A DNA stretch of 24,158 nt, taken from the IMG/VR virus record IMGVR_UViG_3300048065_000210, positions 1 through 24,158 of that record; one strand, given 5' to 3'. Position numbers and translations under genes: made by a program. Below the pieces are notes generated by a model. The model was not told the origin of the DNA, searched no databases, and was given only the letters and a program-made list of their open reading frames with translations. The stretch is from a virus. Below, piece after piece: positions 1-7,316 of this stretch. Every line of letters starts with the position of its first letter. Position 1 is the stretch's first letter.

Positions 1-563
1 CCACTAGCATCTGTTGAATACATAATCTCATTATTTTCAAGATAAACAGTGAAACTAGGTTTATTTACAGTAACAGCTTCATTATCTGCTAGAGATGCTA
101 CTAGGTTAGGTGATATAAGAACAGTTAATGAGCCATCACCCAAAGAATCAATATTTGATTGAACCATATAAACTTTACTATGATTTGCAAACTTAATTAA
201 ATCACCAGCCTTCAAAGCACTTGATGTACTTGCTGCAAAACCATCTAATTGAATAGAAGCATCTCCTGATGAGTGTGAGCCATTGACTAATATATCTGTT
301 TCAAATCTGCTTGCACCTAAATTATCTAGCGGTGCTTGAATAGTAAAGTCCTCAAAAGAACCTTTTTGTTTTTGTAAAAATGCAAATACTTCTTGGGCCT
401 TTTCTTGTTGTAGGGGTGGCATTTGCACTGTAAAAGAAAAATATTGACTACCTATTTGTCTGACTTGTTTTTTACCTGATAAAGTCTGATTCAATAAAGT
501 AGGTCTATTATCTTTAAAATTTAAACTTCTAAAATTAGGAGATGTTAGAAATTGTCCTGACAT
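1..563 (-). CDS. Minor/distal tail protein, C-terminus cut by window edge
   Basis: An open frame starts with ATG at 563 and runs off the window at base 1 without a stop, giving at least 187 residues. It begins MSGQFLTSPNFRSL and continues with a stretch (about residues 31-70) of the type KKQVRQIGSQYFSF...FAFLQKQKGSFEDF. I associate that stretch with virion proteins lying just after the tape measure in many siphophages. The start overlaps the tape-measure stop as TAATG, so translation is probably coupled. By position it corresponds to lambda gpM/gpL or a distal tail protein joining tube to tip. The rest of the sequence is a beta-rich, Ser/Thr-rich domain with no catalytic motif. The tail role is inferred from synteny and the exact family is not certain. 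Confidence 0.6.
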   Translation of the reverse strand, partial: MSGQFLTSPNFRSLNFKDNRPTLLNQTLSGKKQVRQIGSQYFSFTVQMPPLQQEKAQEVFAFLQKQKGSFEDFTIQAPLDNLGASRFETDILVNGSHSSGDASIQLDGFAASTSSALKAGDLIKFANHSKVYMVQSNIDSLGDGSLTVLISPNLVASLADNEAVTVNKPSFTVYLENNEIMYSTDAS

Positions 564-2260
564 TATACGACTCCCATTTTGCCTTGATTATTCATGGCAT
601 TGTTTATGATTGATGTTATCAATCCTTTTCTTGATGCTAGTAACTGGTCAAATCCAGCAGCATCTACTGTTGATATATTAAAGTTGACTGTAGGAGCTGA
701 TTGGCCTCCCATTTGATTGTTAGGAACAATATTACCATTACCTGAAGGTACAAATAATTCAGGTCCTCTTTCTCCTACAATATAAGGAGTATTTGAGTTA
801 ACTGGACCGCCAGAAGCTCTTCCAAATATACCACTGAAAAAATCACTAAACCCTGATGTCATTGGTTTTAATATTGCTTCTTGTATAGCAATCCTTAGTA
901 ACTGTTCTACTACATAATTTGCAAAATCTTTAAATGCTAATTTACCATTCTTAAGTGAATCTATAATTGAATCTTCAAATTTCTTCATTGATGAAACCCC
1001 TAATTTACCTAATGCTTCGTCTGTAACACCAATTGAATTTTTAAAATCTTCCATACCAACAAGTAAAGGTTTAGTTTTTTCTTCACCATCTCCACCATTA
1101 TTACCGGTAAGATTATCTAAATTTCCTTTTGCATCTTTTAATTTTTCAATTACTTTATCTAAAGAATCATTAGTAATATCAGCCATATCTGAGAATGCTG
1201 TTCCTGATCTTAAACCTAAAAGAATAATTTCATCTTTTAAAACTCTTATATCTATTGCTGAACTTTGTATCTCTTCTTGTAAGTCAACTATAAGACCAAA
1301 CATACTTTGTCTTACTTTCTGTGTGAATAATCTTAAATCAATTAAACTTATTTGTAATGTTTTAAAATTTATTATCATTCCATCTATAAAATTATTTATA
1401 GAATCTAAAAAACCAGCTATACCAGAAATAAAACCTTGAGTTCCTTGTACAATACCTACAGCTATATTTTGACCTAACTTATCAAAGCCGCCAACTTCTT
1501 TTTTTGTATCTGTTAAAAATGTTGTAAGATCTTTTGACACATCTTGTAATACAGGTAAAAAAGCACCAACAAGATTTTGTGTAATGGCTGTAAACTGTCT
1601 TTTGATTATATTTAACTGATCATTAAATGCTTCTGCTTTTTTTGTAGTATCTGAACTAATTAATATTCCAAGATTTTCAGCCTCGTCAAAGAATTTTTTA
1701 AGCTCAGCTGATCCACCTTTTAATGTGTTAACTAAAGCAACACCTTCAGAGTCAAAGAATTTAAATGCTAATCTAACTCTTTCACCTTCAGAAGATGTAT
1801 TAGCTAAACCATCAGCAACATCAAATAATATATCTTGTATATCTCTTGCTGAGCCGTCAGCATTCTTAAATTCAATACCTAATTGTTGTAATGCTCCTTT
1901 AGCTTCACCAGTACCTTTAGCAGCTTCAGCAACTCTACGTATAAATCTTTGCAGACCCATATCTAAGGTTCTTGTTTCAATACCTGTTTGCTCTGCAGCA
2001 AATCTCATTTGTTGTAAGAATTCTACATTTACACCTAGTTTTGAAGCTGTTTTACCTAAAGTATCCAATGCATTAACATTAGCTTTTGTAAAAAGAGCAA
2101 TAGTACCAGCGGCTGCAGTTGCAGCAGCTCCAATACCTAAAACAGCTTTTGTTGTTACAGCAGCGGTTTTACCAGCAAAAGATAAACTTTTATTTAACTG
2201 GTTGAAAGCAGCTTTTGTATTATTTATAGCTGTAAATGTAAATTTAACCTTTTGTGCCAT
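563..2260 (-). CDS. Tape measure protein
   Basis: This 565-residue protein would span the tail lumen, set tail length and take part in DNA delivery. Visible features are a lysine-rich N-terminus, an Ala/Gly/Thr-rich hydrophobic segment at about residues 30-55, long helical stretches, further hydrophobic helices in the 270-330 region, and a C-terminus ending in the typical PYIVGERGPELFVPSG...IVPN motif (about 495-515) seen in lambda-gpH-type tape measures. It follows the G/GT chaperone pair exactly as in lambda. The ATG at 2260 overlaps the frameshifted chaperone stop by 17 nt. With the usual 1.5 angstrom per residue, 565 residues would give a tail of about 85 nm. This is short for the class but normal for small marine siphophages. 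Confidence 0.9.
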   Translation of the reverse strand: MAQKVKFTFTAINNTKAAFNQLNKSLSFAGKTAAVTTKAVLGIGAAATAAAGTIALFTKANVNALDTLGKTASKLGVNVEFLQQMRFAAEQTGIETRTLDMGLQRFIRRVAEAAKGTGEAKGALQQLGIEFKNADGSARDIQDILFDVADGLANTSSEGERVRLAFKFFDSEGVALVNTLKGGSAELKKFFDEAENLGILISSDTTKKAEAFNDQLNIIKRQFTAITQNLVGAFLPVLQDVSKDLTTFLTDTKKEVGGFDKLGQNIAVGIVQGTQGFISGIAGFLDSINNFIDGMIINFKTLQISLIDLRLFTQKVRQSMFGLIVDLQEEIQSSAIDIRVLKDEIILLGLRSGTAFSDMADITNDSLDKVIEKLKDAKGNLDNLTGNNGGDGEEKTKPLLVGMEDFKNSIGVTDEALGKLGVSSMKKFEDSIIDSLKNGKLAFKDFANYVVEQLLRIAIQEAILKPMTSGFSDFFSGIFGRASGGPVNSNTPYIVGERGPELFVPSGNGNIVPNNQMGGQSAPTVNFNISTVDAAGFDQLLASRKGLITSIINNAMNNQGKMGVV

Positions 2261-2734
2261 TGTCTCTTTTCTCTTGTGCTAACTCTAAGTAAGCAATCCA
2301 TCCTTGATATTCTTGGACACTAATTTCTTGAAGTTCCTCTAAGGTTTTTCCAAGTTTTTCTGCTAGTGCATATTGCACATATAAATTAGCATCCTTTGTT
2401 AGTTTTTTTTCGTTTCCTCAATAGGTTCTTGTCCCATAATTTCTTGTGCGACACGCATCAATACTTCTCTATCAACGTTATTTAATAAAGCATTTTTATC
2501 TGCTAAATCAAAAAGTTTATCCCCATCATTATTAAGTGCTTTGTAAATAAGAACATAAGCCATCATTGTTAAATCATCTTCTTTACTCATTTTATAAAGT
2601 TTAGAAGTTTCAGCTAACGTTAATGGCTTACTGTATATTTTAAGAGGTTCATTATCTTCACCCCATTCAGGCACTTCGATCACTTTAACATCTTGCTCTG
2701 CAAAATGTTTCTTTGCGTTATCTATTGCTGACAT
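2244..2734 (-). CDS. Tail assembly chaperone, -1 frameshift product (gpGT-like)
   Basis: A -1 frameshift at A AAA AAC (2408-2402) would add 52 codons to the 111-residue upstream chaperone, giving 163 residues. After the shift the frame reads LTKDANLYVQYALAEKLG, then KTLEELQEISVQEYQGWIAY, and ends at TAA 2246-2244. The TLEEL...EYQGWIAYLEL pattern is the classical C-terminal T domain of lambda-type GT proteins, and it exists only in the -1 frame. In lambda, G and GT in a set ratio bind the tape measure and recruit tube subunits. The T part overlaps the tape measure start by 17 nt, as expected. The shift itself is inferred, but a family-like downstream frame joined to a perfect heptamer makes it strong. 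Confidence 0.85.
2399..2734 (-). CDS. Tail assembly chaperone, unshifted form (gpG-like)
   Basis: This 111-residue acidic, helical protein lies between the tail tube and tape measure genes. It ends KKN-TAA directly after the slippery run, so the normal product stops at 2399. It contains LTLAETSKLYKMSKEDD and VDREVLMRVAQEIMG, a pattern usual for short tail chaperones, though the family is too divergent for close identification by eye. It probably acts in the cytoplasm as a chaperone of the tape measure before tube polymerisation and is not part of the virion. Position, size and the frameshift extension make the call firm. Confidence 0.85.
   Translation of the reverse strand: MSAIDNAKKHFAEQDVKVIEVPEWGEDNEPLKIYSKPLTLAETSKLYKMSKEDDLTMMAYVLIYKALNNDGDKLFDLADKNALLNNVDREVLMRVAQEIMGQEPIEETKKN
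2402..2408 (-). promoter_or_regulatory. Programmed -1 frameshift heptamer A AAA AAC
   Basis: In the zero frame the gene reads ACG AAA AAA AAC TAA. The last seven bases before the stop form A AAA AAC, a standard X XXY YYZ slippery heptamer inside an eight-A run (2410-2403). The zero-frame stop follows immediately, so slippage yields the 163-residue form. No strong downstream pseudoknot was obvious by eye. Confidence 0.85.
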
Positions 2735-2738
2735 AGTC

Positions 2739-3128
2739 TTATACTGTTGTTGATGTTAATGCACCAGTACCTTGTACTGAAACACTTGCCTCAACTAATC
2801 CATCAAATGATGCACTTCTTGAAACGCCAGTAACAATAGCTGTACCAGTATAATAAGTATCACCTGATGTATCGCCTTCAGGATATACATTAAGAGTTAC
2901 TTCTGATCCAATAGTTAAAGCACCTTGACCACTAGTATCAGTCTCATCCCAAAATACATCTAAACTTCCTGAGAAAGAAGTCAATGATGACTTATAAGTT
3001 CTAGCAGAATCACCCATTGAAGTATCTTCTAAAGTATCAGCAGATTCTTCGATTGAGTAAGACCTAATTTCAGCTACAGCATTAGAACCGACTTTAACAG
3101 TTCCTTCACTTCCTTTATGTGTTGCCAT
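2739..3128 (-). CDS. Major tail tube protein (gpV-type)
   Basis: This 129-residue, Ser/Thr/Gly-rich, beta-strand protein starts MATHKGSEGTVKVGSNAVAE. The segments EIRSYSIEESADTLEDTSMGDSA and FSGSLDVFWDETDTSG...LNVYPEG are typical of siphophage tube subunits, which form stacked hexameric rings around the tape measure. It sits between the tail terminator region and the chaperones, as in lambda U-V-G-T-H. It lacks the extra C-terminal Ig domain of lambda gpV, so it is a single-domain tube protein. The ATG lies 14 nt inside the end of the small gene before it. Confidence 0.88.
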   Translation of the reverse strand: MATHKGSEGTVKVGSNAVAEIRSYSIEESADTLEDTSMGDSARTYKSSLTSFSGSLDVFWDETDTSGQGALTIGSEVTLNVYPEGDTSGDTYYTGTAIVTGVSRSASFDGLVEASVSVQGTGALTSTTV

Positions 3129-3282
3129 TTTCTACCTCGTCTTTCGACTTTTTCTTAGAAGAAGGTTTAATTTTATCTTGCGAATGGACTGCTTCCTCTT
3201 TCCAACCCATATTCAATAAAGACTCAACCTTTGAAGGGTGAGCTTTTATAGAAACTTTTCCGTCAGGACTAATCATTTTCAT
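3115..3282 (-). CDS. Small basic protein of unknown function (55 aa)
   Basis: A 55-codon gene is too short for most callers but well supported. ATG at 3282 follows AGGAG with a 6-nt spacing, and the frame ends at TAA 3117-3115, overlapping the tube gene start by 14 nt. The protein begins MKMISPDGKVSIKAHPSK, contains VESLLNMGWKEEA, and has a Lys-rich tail (KKKSKD). The first half resembles small head-tail region proteins of phages that carry a short 'G-W' fold, but I do not recognise a named family. It fills the 3129-3291 gap between the tail terminator and the tube gene, so a tail-assembly accessory role is the simplest guess. Confidence 0.7.
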   Translation of the reverse strand: MKMISPDGKVSIKAHPSKVESLLNMGWKEEAVHSQDKIKPSSKKKSKDEVENGNT

Positions 3283-3291
3283 AATTGTCTC

Positions 3292-3738
3292 CTATACTGC
3301 TACGTCAGGATTTTGTTCCTGAACATAATAATTAGTTAAAAATGTTAAGGTTGCATATCCAACAGGCTGCTCACCTTCACCGTTATATTCTATTTCTGTA
3401 CTTTCTAAATATATATCTTTAGTAAGTGCATCTAAAGTTGTATCTGCAGCTATTGCAACTTCAACTTCTTTACTTATTGTATCAATTGTATCATCAAAAT
3501 TAGTTGTTGTTTTTGCATAAATCTCTACAATAACTGATAAATTTCTTGAAGATAATCTATTAGTTCCAATAACAATTGGTTCAGATTCTTCATTTTTTGT
3601 ATAAACAACTAACGCTGGAAGATTACCAGCTTCTAAAGGATATACTCTTGATTCATATATATTAGATCCTGTAGTTGTTAAACCTGTTAATGTAGTCCCT
3701 ACTTTTTCTCTTATTTGTTGTCTTACGTGATTTGCCAT
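3292..3738 (-). CDS. Tail terminator protein (gpU-like)
   Basis: This 148-residue protein starts MANHVRQQIREKVGTTLTGL, then has SRVYPLEAGNLPALVVYTKNEES, a middle segment with conserved beta strands, and ends TFLTNYYVQEQNPDVAV. The N-terminal helix followed by 'R-x-Y-P-L...LPALVVY' is characteristic of the phage minor tail protein U / tail terminator group. These proteins cap the finished tube and bind the head connector. Its place after the FII-like genes and before the tube fits lambda's FII-Z-U-V order, except that no Z-like gene lies between. The start overlaps the previous stop as TAATG. Confidence 0.75.
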   Translation of the reverse strand: MANHVRQQIREKVGTTLTGLTTTGSNIYESRVYPLEAGNLPALVVYTKNEESEPIVIGTNRLSSRNLSVIVEIYAKTTTNFDDTIDTISKEVEVAIAADTTLDALTKDIYLESTEIEYNGEGEQPVGYATLTFLTNYYVQEQNPDVAV

Positions 3739-4091
3739 TATATTTCCTCAAGCATTAATGCGGTAAATCCTGTTTTGTCTTTTTGTATGTTTACTACTTT
3801 ATAAGATTGTGCAGCTTTTAATGTATTACCATCTACATCTTTTACTGCAGATACTGCTAATGTATCTCCATGTAAAACATTAGGGACATCAATGCTTCTA
3901 CAATATGCTATAGGTTGATTACCTTCTATACCTATACCATCATCATCTTCTAAATATTCATCATTAAGAATAATATTAATAGTAGATTGTGCATCTTGAT
4001 AATTAGTATATACAGCACTAAGACCATGGCCATAGTTAATATCTAAATAACTTGCCATATCTTCTTCAGTCTCAAGATTGTATTTAGACAT
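3738..4091 (-). CDS. Head-tail joining protein, FII-like, copy 2
   Basis: This 117-residue protein shows the C-terminal pattern of lambda gpFII: GIGIEGNQPIAYCRSIDVP, GDTLAV, SYKVVNIQKDKTGFTALMLEE. In lambda gpFII the same order appears as V-x-V-E-G-x-x-P, then D-E-V, G-D-T-L, and V-x-V-x-P-D-x-G. It is plainly related to the neighbouring upstream gene (4091-4495), with aligned INxI, EY, VEG-QP-AY, DVP and LEE. The two look like a tandem duplication. FII proteins bind below the portal after DNA packaging and form the tail-docking ring. The start overlaps the preceding stop as TAATG. Confidence 0.7.
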   Translation of the reverse strand: MSKYNLETEEDMASYLDINYGHGLSAVYTNYQDAQSTINIILNDEYLEDDDGIGIEGNQPIAYCRSIDVPNVLHGDTLAVSAVKDVDGNTLKAAQSYKVVNIQKDKTGFTALMLEEI

Positions 4092-4495
4092 TATTGTTCC
4101 TCTAAAATTACTTCAACCATACCAACATTATCTGGTCTTACATTTTTTACTAAAAATGAAGTTTCAGGAACTAATGTAGTTCCATTGTTTGTTGTTATTG
4201 TATTAACTATTATTCTATCTTCTTGTGAAATATATGGAACATCAGAATGCTTAATATATGCTTTTGGTTGAAAACCCTCAACTGCAACACTACCTGTATC
4301 AATACTAAAATATTCTTGATCAATAATTAAATTTATGCTGTAAGAGTCCCCAGAATCTATATCAAACCAAGTATCTACTAATCCTTGTCTTGAATCCCAT
4401 AATGTTTGTTGAGCTTCAAAGAATGTAGCAGTAACTCCATTACCTGTCGTAGTATCGACATAAGAATTAAAATCTGCTGCACTCTCTAAAGGCAT
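4091..4495 (-). CDS. Head-tail joining protein, FII-like, copy 1
   Basis: This 134-residue protein carries GSVAVEGFQPKAYIKHSDVP, then QEDRIIV, and SFLVKNVRPDNVGMVEVILEE. It is the same FII-like arrangement as the next gene but with an N-terminal stretch (about residues 25-50, Trp-containing DTWFDIDSGDSY) not found in copy 2. Both copies share an N-terminal 'SY-D...G-G' segment that may bind the connector. Family knowledge says one FII ring is enough in lambda, so a second copy is odd. Either one serves as an adaptor between portal and joiner (lambda gpW/FII) or they form a mixed ring. Assignment is by motif comparison with remembered lambda gpFII. Confidence 0.68.
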   Translation of the reverse strand: MPLESAADFNSYVDTTTGNGVTATFFEAQQTLWDSRQGLVDTWFDIDSGDSYSINLIIDQEYFSIDTGSVAVEGFQPKAYIKHSDVPYISQEDRIIVNTITTNNGTTLVPETSFLVKNVRPDNVGMVEVILEEQ

Positions 4496-4498
4496 GAT

Positions 4499-4714
4499 TT
4501 ACTTTTTAGCTCTTGTCTTAGGAGCTTTTACTTTTGAAGTTTCTAAACCTACACTTCTATCTTGTTTTTCAGCTTTAGGTTTACCTACATGAACTTCAGC
4601 TTTGCCATAACCACATAAAGCATGACCCTCATGCTCAGGTAGTTCAACTATATCACCAGCGTGTACTTTAGAACCGCCAGCAACTGTATCTGTTAAGATT
4701 TTATATTTTTTCAT
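4499..4714 (-). CDS. Small protein after the capsid gene, unknown function (71 aa)
   Basis: I chose ATG 4714 (MKKYKILTDTVAGGSKV) because a seven-base-pair hairpin covers the region just upstream and the sequence resembles a common phage small protein whose N-terminus is MKYKVL-type. An ATG at 4756 would add 14 residues, and neither start has a clear Shine-Dalgarno. The first about 45 residues (TVAGGSKVHAGDIVELPEHE) look like a small beta barrel. The tail is Lys/Ala-rich (KVKAPKTRAKK) and probably unstructured. Its position between capsid and joining genes matches where siphophages carry head decoration or head-completion proteins, but no specific function can be assigned. Confidence 0.6.
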   Translation of the reverse strand: MKKYKILTDTVAGGSKVHAGDIVELPEHEGHALCGYGKAEVHVGKPKAEKQDRSVGLETSKVKAPKTRAKK

Positions 4715-4723
4715 ATTTAAGTT

Positions 4724-4741
4724 GGGGGTATTACTACCCCC
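4724..4741 (-). terminator. Strong hairpin between capsid gene and next gene (attenuator or mRNA end)
   Basis: GGGGGTA-GTAA-TACCCCC forms a perfect seven-pair stem with a four-base loop in the minus-strand transcript, and it is by far the most G+C-rich element nearby. It begins 22 nt after the capsid stop codon (4766-4764). No U-tract follows (AACTTAAAT), so it is not a textbook intrinsic terminator. It may attenuate, or act as an mRNA 3'-end stabiliser after processing, keeping capsid mRNA abundant. Its end is 9 nt before the ATG at 4714. Confidence 0.6.
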
Positions 4742-4763
4742 ATTCCATTTAAGCATCAGTTAA

Positions 4764-7316
4764 TTAGTCTGATGATTTACAGAAAGATACTGCATGACGC
4801 ACAGCAACATCAACAGTTTGTAGAGCAACAATTCTTACTCCACCTGAAGTTGATAATGCATAAGGGTCAACAGTAATATCTAAACCACCGTACATACCAA
4901 TTAATAGGTCTGCAAAATTACCAAAGTAGAAATCACCACTTGTTACTTGATTACTTCTGATTACATTATAGCCGTTCATGCTATTGTCAGGAGAAACAAC
5001 AAACTGAGCAGTACCAGTAGCCTTTTCAGTTGTTTTTAAAGTACCAAAGTCAGCAGGTCTACAAATGTAACCTAAAGAACCATTTAAAGCATTGTCGTTA
5101 GCAACAGCACTTTCCATAGCTACGATCTCAGCCCATGTTGGGTTAGCAGCAGCGAAAGTTGTAGTGTTAATACCTGTAGTATTAGCAATACCTGTTGGCT
5201 GACCACTTGAACCTGAACCAGCTAATGCACCTAAATCAATAGCAGTAGCTATAGATTGTGTTAGGTCATCTCTAATTAAGTTCTCAACATCTAAGCTAGA
5301 TTGTTGTAGTAATAGTCTAGTAGCATCAGTAAAAGCACCGATTACTTTAGGAGACATAGTTACTGAACCTGAAGTAAATTCACTTTCAGAAGCAGCATTA
5401 CCTTCAGTTGCAATCCAACCAGCTGATGAAGCAGCAGTCTTCTTCGGAATAACAATATTCCCTTGAAGTCCTCTGAGCATTGTCGCTCCGGCTTGCATAA
5501 CACTTGAAGAGTTACGTAATACGTCGATAAAATCGCCCGCTCTGTAATCTTCAGCTACAAGAGTTGAATCATCAGATGTATTGATGTCTCTTTGTTTCCA
5601 GTTTCTTAATACCTCAGCAGGTAACATGATACCTTGAGCATCTTTACCATACTGTCTTGCAGCAGCAGCAGAACATTCGAATTCGAATTCTGCATCTTGC
5701 TGAGCTCTTCTGTCAGATGGATTAGCTAAAGCTCTAATTGCTTTTACTAAGCTAAACTGTCTAACTTCACTATTGTTCATACCAATCTCAGCAGTCTCTA
5801 GTGGTTTATCATTAGATATTTCATTTAATAATACACCTCTAAAATCTTCAACTGATATACCTTCTTGAATCGCCTTGTCAGCTAAATCTCTTTTGTTGTG
5901 TTTAACAGCTAAGTCTATAATTTCTTTTGAATTTCTTTTAAATTCAGCTTTAGCTTCTTCAACAGATTTTGATCTAACTTCATCAAGGTTGATTTCATTT
6001 TTAACTTCTTCAGTCATAATAATTTCCTTGTTTAAAGTTTTAGAACGGCCAACGCCAACGAGTCTGGATTGATCAGCTGGGACCGATACAGAAGAAACTT
6101 CCATAGGAGTCCAGTTAGCTTTATAATACGTTTCATCATTTTTGCCGTAACGTTCTAATTTGTTTATTTTATAGCCGACACTAATATTCATTCGAATACC
6201 GTCAACCACGTCTTGGAAAACCTCACGAGCTAAATCAGATCTTCCGAATCTGACCACAGCAACAGTCCTTTTTGCTGCCTCATCAAGTTTAAATTCTTCT
6301 ATCACACCAATTTGCTTAGTCATATCATGATCAAGCAAAAGCGGAGCTCGTCCAGATTCTATAAATGTCATGTCTATATCATCTGCACTGTGTCCTAGCA
6401 CTTCCATGCCAAAACTTCTTTCAACAGGTTCTTCAGAAGAAACACCAATCCTAACTCTTCTATTATCCTCATCAATATATTCTGATCTAGATAAATCAAT
6501 AGTTCTATACTTAATATGTAAATCAACTACATTTCTATCTTTTTCTTCATCATCATGATAAGGGCGAGCAGAATCATTTATTTCTACATCATCACCTTCC
6601 ACATCCTCATGTTTTGCGAATTCGACAATTACTTTATCATCAGTCTCGCTGACATTGAGGATATGTCTATCTTCTTTATTCATAGCTTTCTCCTCTTTAT
6701 TTTTAGATAAAGGATGTTTTTCCAACTCGTTAGAGTTGAAATCGTTAAAATCCCTAATGGGATTAATCTTTGTTAAGGTGCTAAATTTATGACCTACTTC
6801 AATTTCAGTAGATTCGCCACCTCTATAAACTTGTATTAATGCTGCAGGATCATCTTCTGTTCCTGTAATTGTTAATGAACTGTTTGGAATATTAATCTTT
6901 CCATCTCTTTCAATTTTTAATATTTTACCTCTTGCTCTTCCGCCAGAAGTATCCCAACTTACAAAGTCACCAACTTTTAATGCATCAGGTAAAGCTCTTT
7001 CTTGTTCTTTTTTCATTTTTTCCACCAATCTTGTTGACCAAGAATAACCTGCATCTCCGCCCCATAAAGCCCACGCTATTCTTCCGTTTGAAGGATAACC
7101 ATCTTCACCAGGGCTAAAACCTTCTGCTTTTTTATCTACCTCATGCCTACTGAAAAAGCTATACATTCTTTTTACAGTATCATCAGATAAATTTTCATTA
7201 GCTACAATTTGTCTTGCTCTTGTAGCACCTACTCTTGTTCCACCTCTTCCAAACTCTTCACGCCAATCTAAGCCTCTTTGTGCTTCAGTTTTCATTCCAT
7301 CATTAGGTTTAGGCAT
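4764..7316 (-). CDS. Fused prohead protease and HK97-fold major capsid protein with extra N-terminal domains
   Basis: An 850-residue open frame with no stop. I prefer ATG 7316 because AAGGTGG lies 8 nt upstream; GTG 7328 and ATG 7322 are alternatives. Residues 11-100 carry a module (GRGGTRVGATRARQI, RHEVD, PGEDGYPSNGRIAWALWGG) known from phage structural proteins. Residues 114-183 match the HVA-Tudor/DUF2945 type (KVGDFVSWDTSGGRARGK, EDDPAAL). Residues 260-420 form an S78/U35 prohead protease: LLLDHD with likely catalytic His330, NISVGY with likely Ser379, then VSVPAD. Residues 434-850 are an HK97-fold capsid protein with a charged helical delta domain (434-505) and the GWIATEGN...SPKVIGAFTD region. 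Strong ribosome sites precede residues 212 and 434. It overlaps the portal end by 8 nt. Confidence 0.9.
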   Translation of the reverse strand: MPKPNDGMKTEAQRGLDWREEFGRGGTRVGATRARQIVANENLSDDTVKRMYSFFSRHEVDKKAEGFSPGEDGYPSNGRIAWALWGGDAGYSWSTRLVEKMKKEQERALPDALKVGDFVSWDTSGGRARGKILKIERDGKINIPNSSLTITGTEDDPAALIQVYRGGESTEIEVGHKFSTLTKINPIRDFNDFNSNELEKHPLSKNKEEKAMNKEDRHILNVSETDDKVIVEFAKHEDVEGDDVEINDSARPYHDDEEKDRNVVDLHIKYRTIDLSRSEYIDEDNRRVRIGVSSEEPVERSFGMEVLGHSADDIDMTFIESGRAPLLLDHDMTKQIGVIEEFKLDEAAKRTVAVVRFGRSDLAREVFQDVVDGIRMNISVGYKINKLERYGKNDETYYKANWTPMEVSSVSVPADQSRLVGVGRSKTLNKEIIMTEEVKNEINLDEVRSKSVEEAKAEFKRNSKEIIDLAVKHNKRDLADKAIQEGISVEDFRGVLLNEISNDKPLETAEIGMNNSEVRQFSLVKAIRALANPSDRRAQQDAEFEFECSAAAARQYGKDAQGIMLPAEVLRNWKQRDINTSDDSTLVAEDYRAGDFIDVLRNSSSVMQAGATMLRGLQGNIVIPKKTAASSAGWIATEGNAASESEFTSGSVTMSPKVIGAFTDATRLLLQQSSLDVENLIRDDLTQSIATAIDLGALAGSGSSGQPTGIANTTGINTTTFAAANPTWAEIVAMESAVANDNALNGSLGYICRPADFGTLKTTEKATGTAQFVVSPDNSMNGYNVIRSNQVTSGDFYFGNFADLLIGMYGGLDITVDPYALSTSGGVRIVALQTVDVAVRHAVSFCKSSD
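6015..6029 (-). promoter_or_regulatory. Internal ribosome binding site and start at the capsid boundary
   Basis: AAGGAA (6029-6024) lies 6 nt before an in-frame ATG (6017-6015, Met434, MTEEVKNEIN). The start sits after the protease domain and at the beginning of the delta domain. The resulting protein would be 417 residues, the normal size of an HK97-type capsid subunit before maturation. Confidence 0.6.
6681..6694 (-). promoter_or_regulatory. Internal ribosome binding site and start at the protease boundary
   Basis: Inside the capsid-fusion frame AGGAG (6694-6690) lies 6 nt before an in-frame ATG (6683-6681, Met212, MNKEDRHILN). The start falls just after the Tudor-like domain and before the protease. 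It would produce a 639-residue protease-capsid protein lacking the N-terminal module. The site is as good as any true start in the window. Confidence 0.65.

Noticed and set aside
1725-2282. 185-codon plus-strand frame
   Set aside because: Antisense to the tape measure gene and Ser/Ala/Pro-rich in the way opposite-strand frames of such genes are; no homology pattern or ribosome site.
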